Below are positions 54,475 through 64,000 of a stretch of 64,000 nucleotides of DNA, piece by piece. The DNA comes from Hericium rajendrae (Eukaryota; Basidiomycota; Agaricomycetes; Russulales; Hericiaceae). Every line of letters starts with the position of its first letter. Positions within the stretch are counted from its first letter, which is position 1. Both the position numbers and the translations under genes were made by a program. Below the pieces are notes generated by a model, which did not search any database, was not told the DNA's origin, and saw only the letters and a program-made list of their open reading frames with translations. The DNA lies in assembly GCA_033439255.1 (NCBI GenBank), contig CM065886.1:1488001-1552000 (forward strand). The letters run 5' to 3'.

Positions 54475-55468
54475 ATGGATGCCACCGCGTTCGCGTCCGA
54501 GGCAGAGGCAGCGGAGGCCGGCGACCTTCTGCGCCCCGTCTCCGCTCGCTTATCAAACCTTACCCTCCTCCCAAGCAGCCTGAAGTCTTACCTCTTCGCC
54601 GAGATCGACCCCAGCGCCGCGACCGTGCCTCTCGCCGCGTACTGTTTCGTGACCGGATACACGTGCGCCCCCCGCTTCTTTTCCTCTGCTATGCATGACT
54701 CACCCCCACCTTAGCATCGCCTTCTCCACCGCCTTCATATGGAGCGGCTTCCCGACCGGAAATTCCCTGCGGGTGCGCCCGCCCCCTTTGCAGCGTTCCG
54801 CGCGCACTGACCCCCGCGTAGCTCGCCCTCGCCCTCGCACGCCTCTTCCAGGGCCCCGGGCGTCCCGACCCCTTCCAGTTCGCAGACCAGGAAGCCCTCG
54901 TCTCGGTCTTCGCCTTCGCCGTCGGCGCGTCCCTCGGTCGCATCGGCGACCGCATGGGCGCGCGCACGCGCATGTGGCTTGCGCTCGGCACGTTCATCCA
55001 GGCGCTCTTCACCATGGCCGCGACGATCGCGCTCTGGAAGAGCGGGCAAGCGAGCGCCGCGGACGCGCCCGGCACGCGCGCGTGGACGTTCGCGTGTCTT
55101 GGGTTCATGAGCGCGAGCCTCGGCCTGCAGGGTATCATGGGCAGGCGCGTGAACACGCAGTTCGGGACCACCAGTGCGCCCTCCCCCCTTTTTTCTGTGT
55201 GCGGTGCTGACGATGGCGCCCAGTCGTGCTGACGATGGTGTGGTCCGATTTGGTGGTGGACCCGATGCTGTTCAGCCTCCGCCGCTCGGACAGGACGCGC
55301 GATCACAAGCTCCTCGCGATCCTGGCGCTCTTCGTCGGCGGGTTCGTGAGCCGCGTGATCATGCAGACTGTCGGCTCGCCTGCAGCGCTCGGGATCGGCA
55401 CGGGCACGCGCGTGCTCATCGCACTTGCGTGGCTGTTCGTGCCCGCGAAGAAGGAGGAGAAAAAGTAA
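54475..55468 (+). CDS. DUF1275 (YoaK-like) membrane protein, paralog 3
   Basis: Predicted exons are 54475-54662, 54715-54772, 54822-55173 and 55224-55468, giving 280 aa. Hydrophobic segments correspond to those of paralogs 1 and 2 (LAAYCFVTGYTIAFSTAFIW, LGTFIQALFTMAATIALW, LLAILALFVGGFVSRVIM, VLIALAWLFVP). Exon 2 is two codons shorter, and the GYIDAISF motif has become GYTIAFS, losing the acidic residue. Introns are about 50 bp with no SINE. It is on the opposite strand from the other paralogs and clearly more diverged. A TTATAACC element lies about 45 bp upstream of the start. Confidence 0.88.
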
Positions 55469-55599
55469 TGCGAAGGCGCTGTGGACCGGTCCTTTGTATG
55501 GAGATTTATAAAACGAGCTTGCCTGTGACTCAATACTTCTTCCCCTTCACAGGGAAATTTTTCAAAACATGATGGGCAGACAATGGGATGCTTGAAGTG

Positions 55600-55935
55600 C
55601 TGTGTGCCAGTCGTTGCTCGTCAAGAAAAGGTGAGTTTCGCCTATAGCAATCTGTCCCATCCAAATCGCGCTTCTTGCTTCGCATCGGGTGACGCGATGG
55701 GCGCGGATATCGCGTTCTTCTGGGCGTTCTTTGTCGGTTCGGACAGGGCAGGCACTGGCGATGGTGGGATGGAGCACGGCTTGGCGATTACTTGCTGATA
55801 TACATTTGCCGGATACACGATATCTAGTCTATGAGAAGCCCACCCGCCATCGAGCAAGACGTCAGTGGGAGGACTTGCTTCACTGCATATGGTTGTTCGC
55901 GGACCTCATTGTCCACAAGCGTCCAGGAAACAGGC
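55600..55935 (+). repeat. Dispersed repeat, copy 3
   Basis: Landmarks: CCAAATCGCGCTTCTTGC, GAGCACGGCTTGGCGATTAC, CATTTGCCGGATACACGATATC and TTCACTGCATATGGTTG. It lies downstream of DUF1275 paralog 3. Confidence 0.65.
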
Positions 55936-56047
55936 TAGGCAAGCTAAGAGGGACGATCACTCGCGTGATCTTGTCGCTCCAGCAGTATGTCGTGTCAATT
56001 AAACTATGGCACGCGGTCCCCCTGGTACGTAGTTAAATATGGTTCAC

Positions 56048-58197
56048 ATGCTCAAAAAGCAGTCATTATTCCTCCCCACTTCGTTCGATCAACTACACAT
56101 ATTGTCCTTGCCTCTTTGGACATTCATTCTGGGTGTCGCGGCACTTCTGCACTGGAATATCAAGCGCCGCTATAGCTTTCCTTGACCACCAGGACCTACC
56201 CCAACCCCCCTCATCGGCAATGTTCTGTCTGCCCCATCTCGGGCATCGTGGGTGACATATGCGGATTGGTCCCAGAAATATAACAGTACGCGCCGATGCA
56301 GCCATCTCCGTTCAATTGCTCACGCATCCGTCGACAGGCGAGCTCGTCTCGTTCACGATTTTTGGCCAGGTGTGCGTCGTCGTGAGCTCGCTGCGCGCGT
56401 CGAAGGAGCTTTTCGAGACTTCCTAGACGATGTACTCGAACAGGCCGTATAGGACCGTAATTGATATGTTAGTCGCGCCGTTGCCCTTTAAGTCTGCCGC
56501 TGAATGACGCATCTCCAGGACGGGCTGGTGTTTCAATCTAGGTCTGATGCCGTACGGCGCTGCGTGGCGCGTTCGTCGGCGTATGCTACACCTCTGGCTT
56601 GCCCGCATATTTCCCGCTGCAGATGGAGAAGAGTGCGGAACTGACGAGAAGACTATACGAGGATCCCGATGGGTTTCTCGCCCATATATGTGTGGAGGTG
56701 GACGGCTTCACCGCATAATTCTCTGACTTTATGTTAATCCGCTGTCTAGCTCGGCGCCAATGACGATGACGATGGGTATGGCTTATGGACATGAACTCGC
56801 TCCCAAGATGATCCGTTCATTGTGCGAACAGAGATTTCTTTAGCAGCGCTCTCGGAGGAAGCCCTCCCCAGGTCGGCGGCACTCGTCAACACATTTCCAT
56901 TTTGTGCGTGAATTTCTGCCATGTCCGAACTTATATTTCTAGCTTACGGTGTCCCTTCCAGTCCGCCGTCTCCCGTCTTGGTTGCCCGGTATGGGCTTCA
57001 AGACGAGGGCGGAGAAATGCCACAGGATGGTATCGGAGATGGTTAACGTGCCCTGGGCGGCGATGGAGCGGCAGGTGGTAACGAATATACCTATGGTATT
57101 TCTGCATGTCTAATCTATTTTCTCCCATCGTTGCCATGAAGGTTGAAGGCACAGTTCGTCCCTCGCTTGCATCCTCTTGGATTACAGAGAATAAGGATTC
57201 TCATCCCAGAGAAGACGCCGAGCATGTCACGAAAGATGCCTATAGCGTTCTCTACATCGGTAGGTACATTCAGCTGAGTTATGGGTCCATTGTTGACTTC
57301 TTTGCGTCATATTAGGCGGAGCTGATACTGTAAGTAATCTCGTCGCTGATTGCCTATTCCTTGGAAACTGGACTGTCAATGGATAGACCGTCGTTACACT
57401 CACGAACGCCATGCGCGCTTTGACTCTAAACCCGGCTGTGCAGGTTAATGCACAGATGGAGATCTATAGTGTCATTGGACGGACTCGTCTCCCGACCTTT
57501 GACGACCGACCGTCCCCGCCATTTGTCCGGGTCGTTGTCAGGGAAGTCATGCGGACGCACCAGGCGTTACCTCTTTCCGTAATGTGGGCGGTAGAGAAAG
57601 ATGACGTCTACATGGGGATGACCATCCGGAAAGGTGAGTCGAATCGCCACGATTGAAGCAGTCAAATTTTCATATCCAATTCTAGACCAGGCCCGCGTAT
57701 CATGCCAAACTGAGGGTAAGTAGTGCTTTCTTCGATGCTAGTCCACGTGTAACTAACGTCTGACAGGGCGATATCAAACTACTCTTGTGCCTATGGAGAG
57801 CCGGACACGGTCAGACCAGAGCAATTCCTCACGAGCGAGGGAACTCTGAATGCCGACTCCTCGAGGACACCTTTCGGATTCGGCCGATGGTTAGTTTGAT
57901 ATAAAAGCTTTATACTTAGCATACGTCCTCATTTTTTGCCGCAATATATGCCCCGGCCAACACCTTGCCGAAGCGGCAATTTGGATCACGGTCACGTCGA
58001 CCCTTGCAGTTTGTACGATCTCAAAAGCCAAGGATGCAGACGGAAAAGAGATTCCGATTGAATGCATGATATCGGATTTTTTTCTTGTGTTTGGATTTCG
58101 ACTTCAGTTCGGTGTTGTTCCAGCTACCCACGTCCTTTCCAAAACTCAATCAAGCCGCGATGCGGCGGCAGAAGCCATGTTGAAGTCCCTTCGATAG
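56048..58197 (+). pseudogene. Cytochrome P450 pseudogene
   Basis: Recognisable parts in order: a membrane anchor (LHILSLPLWTFILGVAALLH), PPGPTPTPLIGNVLSAPS, LMPYGAAWRVRRRMLH, an I-helix remnant (GADT...VVTLTNAM), the K-helix ExxR in REVMRTHQALPLS, DTVRPEQFLT, and the heme loop FGFGRW...ICPGQHLAEA with its cysteine, then a normal C-terminus. It is broken: in-frame stops interrupt it near 56183 and 56424, and the frame shifts between MLHLW and PLQMEKSAELTRR near 56600. It belongs to a different P450 family from the intact gene at 30.5 kb. Because late domains are well kept, loss seems recent. Confidence 0.75.
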
Positions 58198-58427
58198 AAT
58201 TTATCTTAGCAAATCGGCAAGCTTGATTCTATAATACGAGTAGGGAATCAAGACTTCCTTTGCCTTTCGTTTTACATTGTTTTGTTTCGCGAGTGTTTTA
58301 CCCAGGCCCAGATCACTTGTCGTCTGTAGTTATCGTGGCTGGCACTCAAATTTAACCACTACTAAGTAATTGCGTGTGCGTATAATCCTGAGAGGGAGGG
58401 AAAAAATTAGTTTACAACAAACTTCTA

Positions 58428-58524
58428 TGGACACGTCCGGAATTGAACCGGACACCTCTCGCAAAATTATTGAGTGGTTTGAACCATGCAAAGCGAGCGT
58501 GATAACCAACTACACCACGTGCCC
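58428..58524 (-). tRNA. tRNA-Ala (TGC) with intron
   Basis: The acceptor stem GGGCACG pairs with CGTGTCC (one G-T wobble), followed by discriminator A. The D-arm is GGTGTAGTTGGTTATCAC, the anticodon stem CTCGC/GCGAG, and the T-arm TCCGG-TTCAATT-CCGGA. The loop begins TTTGCA, so with U33 fixed the anticodon is TGC. An intron of about 20 nt follows position 37. The A-box and B-box are intact. Confidence 0.88.
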
Positions 58525-58667
58525 ATGTTGTCTTATTCATAAGAATTTATTCTCTCATTGAACATCACTTGAGCAACAGTCGCCCTAACAAGAACTCACT
58601 ACGAAGGCGAGAATGCTTGAACTTAGTATGCCGACTACACATCTGTAACTTCCCTCATACTTCCCCA

Positions 58668-59429
58668 ATGCATCGCCTCGGCGGCGTCGGCCTCGCTGCT
58701 TTCGACAGGCAGCAGGACACCCAGCGCTCCTTCGCCGCGCTCTCCACTGCGCTCTCCGAAACCCAGGTCGAAAACCTCCATTCACAGCTCGACCAGTTCC
58801 GCTCTGCACTCTCGCGCTTCGCGACGACGCATCGCGCGGACATCCGCCGAGACCCGCGCTTCCGCCATGCGTTCCAGCAGATGTGCGCCGCGATTGGCGT
58901 CGACCCGCTCGCGGGCCCGCGGCGCGGCGGATGGTGGGAGGAGGCGCTCGGCCTCGGTGACTGGCAGAGCGAGCTCGGGGTGCAGATCGTCGACGTGTGC
59001 GTAAGCACGCGAGAGCGCAATGGCGGGCTCATCGAAATGAGCGAGCTCGTGCGGCTCGTGAGCGGCCTGCGCGGCGTCGAGGGCGGGATCGTCACAGAGG
59101 AAGACGTCGTGCGGAGTATCAAGGCGCTCAAGCCACTGGGGGCGGGCTATGAGGTCATCGATTTTGGCGACGGGCGCAAGATGGTTAGGAGCGTGGTCAA
59201 GGAGCTCGATGAGGACCAAATGGTCGTGTTGGCGCTCGCGCAGGAGCAGGGCGGGCGAGTGGACGAGGAACTTCTCGTGCGGGAGAAGGGCTGGGCAGCG
59301 GATAGGGCCAAGGCGGCGTTGCAGAATATGCTGCTCAGAGACGGGACATGCTGGCTCGATGAACAGGACGGACCTACCGGAACAAGTCGCGCGTATTGGA
59401 TACCTGCCGCAATGCAGTGGGATGAATGA
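58668..59429 (+). CDS. SNF8: ESCRT-II complex subunit SNF8/VPS22
   Basis: A single exon of 253 aa, the usual length. It begins MHRLGGVGLAAFDRQQ, where family members start with a conserved GVGAI-like segment. It continues with FRSALSRFATTHRADIRRDPRFRHAFQQMC, the LGDWQSELGVQIVDVC winged-helix start, and a second winged helix (ALAQEQGGRVDEELLVREKGW...ALQNMLLRDGTCWLDEQ). With VPS25 and VPS36 it sorts ubiquitinated cargo on endosomes and recruits ESCRT-III. An upstream in-frame region to 58569 exists, but this ATG fits the family. The lack of introns is unusual next to its neighbours. Confidence 0.94.
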   Translation: MHRLGGVGLAAFDRQQDTQRSFAALSTALSETQVENLHSQLDQFRSALSRFATTHRADIRRDPRFRHAFQQMCAAIGVDPLAGPRRGGWWEEALGLGDWQSELGVQIVDVCVSTRERNGGLIEMSELVRLVSGLRGVEGGIVTEEDVVRSIKALKPLGAGYEVIDFGDGRKMVRSVVKELDEDQMVVLALAQEQGGRVDEELLVREKGWAADRAKAALQNMLLRDGTCWLDEQDGPTGTSRAYWIPAAMQWDE

Positions 59430-59865
59430 TATATTTTATGTACGTAGACTGTTGTAACACTACTTGGAGCCATGGTCGATGTAATCTTCTTGCTTTTAGC
59501 CTTATAATCCGGCCGTCCGACATTGATCACGACGTGTCTGCTCGCTGTCCGTAACCGTCCGCAGTGGGTCCGGCCCCGTTGTCCGCTACATGATTCGTGG
59601 CATCGTGCCCATCGCGGAGGACCTTTGTAAAAATTGTATGGACCCACATCGGGACATATGTATAGGTGTGGGTCGAGAAGATCCGCAATCGCCAAGCTGC
59701 GCTGAATCATCAAGGTGGGATATGTTCTCGACGCGACGCGATTAGTCTATGGGCGATTACTGATTCACTGAACATCGAGTAGCACGCATGTTGGACCACG
59801 TTGCTGATAATCTGGCCGCTCGATCCAAGCTCCAGATCACTAGTGCTGGGCCTGTAGAGGCCCTG
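59430..59865. other. Intergenic, no supported gene
   Basis: Terminator region of SNF8 and upstream region of the OYE-family gene. No gene is seen. Confidence 0.4.
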
Positions 59866-59876
59866 TATATAAAAGC
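59866..59876 (+). promoter_or_regulatory. TATA box of the OYE-family gene
   Basis: TATATAAAAG lies about 80 bp upstream of the ATG at 59953, in good position for a short leader. A strong TATA suggests regulated expression. Confidence 0.6.
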
Positions 59877-59952
59877 CTCTCCTGTACTGGCAGGATCGTC
59901 ATCTACACACCACTTCATCTTCCTCGATACACCTTGAATAGAGCCAGTCGTG

Positions 59953-61389
<1,437 letters not shown>

Positions 61390-61690
61390 ATTGATTGTGG
61401 AAGACGACAGTGATACCCGTATTTTTGGGTTGTGTTGGATATTGCGTTTTGTCCTGCTATCGTGGCGCTAGACAGATTGCCTTGGGCTTTTAAAAAAAAT
61501 TGTCTACACATAACCCGGTGCTATGTACCAGACTGACCACCTAGTCTGGCATCTAGATTTGCAAAGCGCACAAATCCGTTGCATGGCTCATATCATATTT
61601 ATGCATGACACAACTATCGAAAGCACATAAACGGCCGTACGTGTCGACGTACATTTTAAAACCCACATCCATCCCTCGTAAGCAAAACGC
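61390..61690. other. Intergenic between convergent genes
   Basis: The convergent OYE-family and eL20 genes end here. A run of A (61493-61499) lies in the 3' region; nothing else is seen. Confidence 0.4.
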
Positions 61691-62382
61691 TTAGAAGGTA
61701 ACCGGGCGGTTCGCAACGAAGGTCGAGCGAGCCTTCATGACGCGGTGGGGCAGCGGGAACTTGAGGCCAGGCTCGAGCAGCTGCTTGATGTACGGCCGGC
61801 GGACATCCTCAGTCTTCGCGATCTCAACGACGCGGAGGATCTGCAGCGCAAGGTCAATTGAAGCTCGTCCTATGTATGGGGGACACGTACGTGGATCGAC
61901 CGGAAGCGGGCGCGGTGGCGCGCAGCCATGTCCTGGTAGAGCGACTTCACGGCGTCCGCACGCGTGAGCTCACGGAACTCCTTGTACATGTTGTGCGTGC
62001 CGGAGCGCGAGTCGTAGCGGATCCAGATACCGAAGTTCTTCACCTTCAGCGGCTTCTTCTCATGGATCTAAAATGCGCATTACGCGGGGTCAGCAATCCC
62101 GTCCGCCTGCCTCTTGGGGGCTGCTGGGATAAACACGGAATACTAACGACGTTGACGCCAATGATCTCGCCATTGGCCTTCTTGACCTTCTTCAGCTTGC
62201 TGTGGCGCGAGTGAGCAAGTAGGGGTGGCGGAGAGGAGGGGGACGCACCGCAGGAAGTACCAGAAGCGCGACTTGGCGACGACCTCGTTGGGCGCAAAGA
62301 TGCGCATGCGGTAGATCTTGGGTGTGGGCTCGCTCTCCGTGGGGAGATGGCGGCCGACAACCTGGTATTCGATGAGGCCCAT
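61691..62382 (-). CDS. RPL20: 60S ribosomal protein eL20 (L18a/L20)
   Basis: Predicted exons are 62382-62249, 62199-62148, 62067-61891 and 61840-61691, giving 170 aa. It matches the family end to end: [76 protein letters not shown] and [20 protein letters not shown]. It is a structural protein of the large ribosomal subunit. The ATG follows directly on a CAG acceptor-like site, so a 5' leader intron may end just before the start codon, a common arrangement in ribosomal protein genes. The alternative is that CAG is simply leader sequence. Confidence 0.96.
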
Positions 62383-63674
62383 CTGTGAACAGAACCTCCA
62401 GGTCAGCACAAGTACATCCAGGCGCAACGCATCCCATCCATCCCGGAAAAGCACTCCAGCAGACGAAATTTTGCGCAGGATGGATAGGATGTGTCAGGGG
62501 AAGCGATTTGGGGGAATACGCACGGTGATTGTCGGATGGGGTCTTGAGGTTTTGACGACGTTGAAGACGATGAGCACCGGGAGACTCTCCTGTGCGTTTG
62601 GGTTTGCGGTGGCAGTGCAGCAAGCGCAAGTTGCCGGCTCGTGTGGCTGGGATAGGCGCCGGTATCTGGGCGCTTGGGAGGGAACGGGCGCTTGTGTCGA
62701 ACCACGCGTCGAGGAGCCGATCCAACGTTGAGTTGTCGGGAATTTGACAACGGGCCTGCGGCAGTTGGTTGGTGGGAAGTTGACAGTATCTGTCCAACGG
62801 CGAGGCACGCGCCACTTTTTCCTCCTTTGCGGTATCCCCACGTTGTTTGCTTCAGAACTGTATACTACGTCGCCCAATGGTCAGGTGAGGCCCTTCCGCC
62901 ACGCAAGATCGTCGTTCTATGTATAATATCCCCAGGTGCGCTGAAACCCGCTTTGAAGTGCGAGGACATGTGTCATTGAAGCTCTCCACAGCGCTTTGCT
63001 CAATCCAATGGCGGGCCGTTAAAGTAGCTTCCCTAACGCCATATGCAACGCGTGGATTCCCTATCTATGCACGGGAACGAACGCAGGGGTCAGCTGCCGA
63101 TATTCAGCTGGTCGGCGAGTGCGAGCCTCTCACGGGCGGCACCGTGAAATGCTCAATCATGAGAACCCTACGAGAAACACATCTGCAGTCCTACAAAAGG
63201 CACTTTTCCCCAGGTCACAAGCGTTGTCGAACTCGTGCGATGATCTGCAAGCAATGTTATCGTCGGAGGTGAGTGGATGGCACTCTCATTCCTCGAACAC
63301 AGAAGGGCATCTCTTCTCGAAGCATCGCCATAAAGGGAACACTTTTTCTATCCCTGCGAATTGCATTCGGGTGAGTGTATCTATTCAAAATACCACAAGA
63401 ATGAGAATTGACTCTTGTAGCCTATTTGTGGAAGGCCAAATGTCCCGTGGCGACGGGATAAATGACGCACACAAGGCGAAAGTCGGGCAGAAATGACTAG
63501 GCAATTATGTGCGCCGTTTATGCAGTCCTACATTCGCCTGTGCACGGTCCTTCGTATCATCTAGCCCCCCACCAAAGTCCGTGTTTCTTCTCATGAAGCC
63601 GCTTTAGCACAGTTTTGTGGAGATGGAATGGGAGAGGCTCCGCTCGCTACCGACATGGATCCCTCGTATAACAG
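62383..63674. other. Intergenic, no supported gene
   Basis: Leader or promoter of eL20 on the left. A plus-strand frame of 125 codons at 63119-63496 and a 207-codon minus frame at 62192-62815 overlapping the eL20 gene have no recognisable domain. Confidence 0.45.
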
Positions 63675-64000
63675 CATGCCCCGAACAAGAAGTTCTGGAC
63701 TGCACTCCTGTCATTGGTGGACCCCAGGTTTGACTTTGACGACCCTGACGAATCCATCCCCGCTGCAAATATGACTTACGATGAGCGCGAGCGCCCCATG
63801 CACCTCGCTGACTTCCAGGAGCGCCCCCGCGTCCTGCGGATGTGGGAGCGCATACGGAACAAGCAGGCATATTGGCTCATCGAATGTGTTTCTGAAGCTG
63901 TAAGCATCGCTGTTTCCTTTGCCAACCGTTCACAACCTGAGCACGATTTTCCTCACAGATGGGCGTCTTCATCGTTTGCTTTGCGGGTACATCACCCCAA
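63675..64000 (+). CDS. Aquaporin-like protein, N-terminal part, cut by the window edge
   Basis: Two exon parts are visible, 63675-63899 and 63959-64000, joined in frame. They read KKFWTALLSLVDPRFDFDDP, then ERPMHLADFQERPRVLRMWE and YWLIECVSEA|MGVFIVCFAG. The W-E-R...HW-x-E-C-x-E-x-x-G-V-F pattern leading into the first membrane helix is typical of mushroom aquaporin/aquaglyceroporins, which carry a long cytosolic N-terminus. The NPA motifs lie outside the window. The true start is uncertain; a TAACAG acceptor at 63669-63674 suggests an upstream exon. Confidence 0.65.

Noticed and set aside
58428-58524. tRNA-Cys (GCA) reading of the tRNA
   Set aside because: With the 5-bp anticodon stem CTCGC/GCGAG and U at position 33, the anticodon is TGC (Ala).
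62192-62815. A 207-codon minus frame overlapping eL20 exon 1
   Set aside because: It is in a different frame from the ribosomal protein and shows no domain.

Overview
The window looks like nuclear DNA of an agaricomycete basidiomycete (mushroom or wood-decay fungus; Polyporales is a guess). The supports are short introns of about 45-70 bp with strong GT..AG ends, GC-rich exons, an F-box/LRR protein and cytochrome P450s of mushroom type, DUF1275 paralogs, a basidiomycete-style aquaporin N-terminus and an intron-bearing nuclear tRNA. Exon joins given here were found by hand, by tracking splice signals and reading frame; all are predictions.

Region 1-11.8 kb is a repeat island. Two nearly identical arms of about 1.6 kb lie in inverted orientation (1-1607 and 7890-9493) around a gag-only LTR retroelement fossil and an older gene relic. 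A third, diverged copy of the same module lies at 9894-11795. Each module has a splice-donor-like head, a strong stem-loop, a GC-rich minisatellite body, a perfect 34-bp palindrome, and an AT-rich tail with CTACAGTAGC-type repeats. I do not recognise this family.

Region 12-36 kb is gene-rich: an APH-fold kinase-like protein, two adjacent GNAT acetyltransferases, an F-box/LRR protein with a roughly 0.9-kb intron holding a SINE, TFIIA gamma, an NFX1-type zinc-finger protein, a P450 with very small exons round its heme-binding site, a third GNAT paralog with a pentapeptide-repeat tail, and an internally deleted copy of the first GNAT gene.

Region 36-56 kb is shaped by duplication. Three DUF1275 membrane-protein paralogs occur, two of them within a direct duplication of about 1.6-2.1 kb lying about 12.3 kb apart. 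Between these two lie two unexplained degenerate tandem arrays (about 39.0-43.3 kb and 47.1-48.3 kb). A tRNA-derived SINE family recurs here, and fragments of a DUF1275 5' region are scattered round the third paralog. A GPI-anchored Kre9/Knh-like wall protein lies between.

Region 56-64 kb holds a P450 pseudogene, tRNA-Ala(TGC), the ESCRT-II subunit SNF8/VPS22, an Old Yellow Enzyme family oxidoreductase, ribosomal protein eL20 and the start of an aquaporin gene cut by the window edge. Housekeeping genes (TFIIA gamma, SNF8, eL20, NFX1-type) are intact and interleaved with fast-evolving duplicated families. There is no sign of a single pathway cluster.
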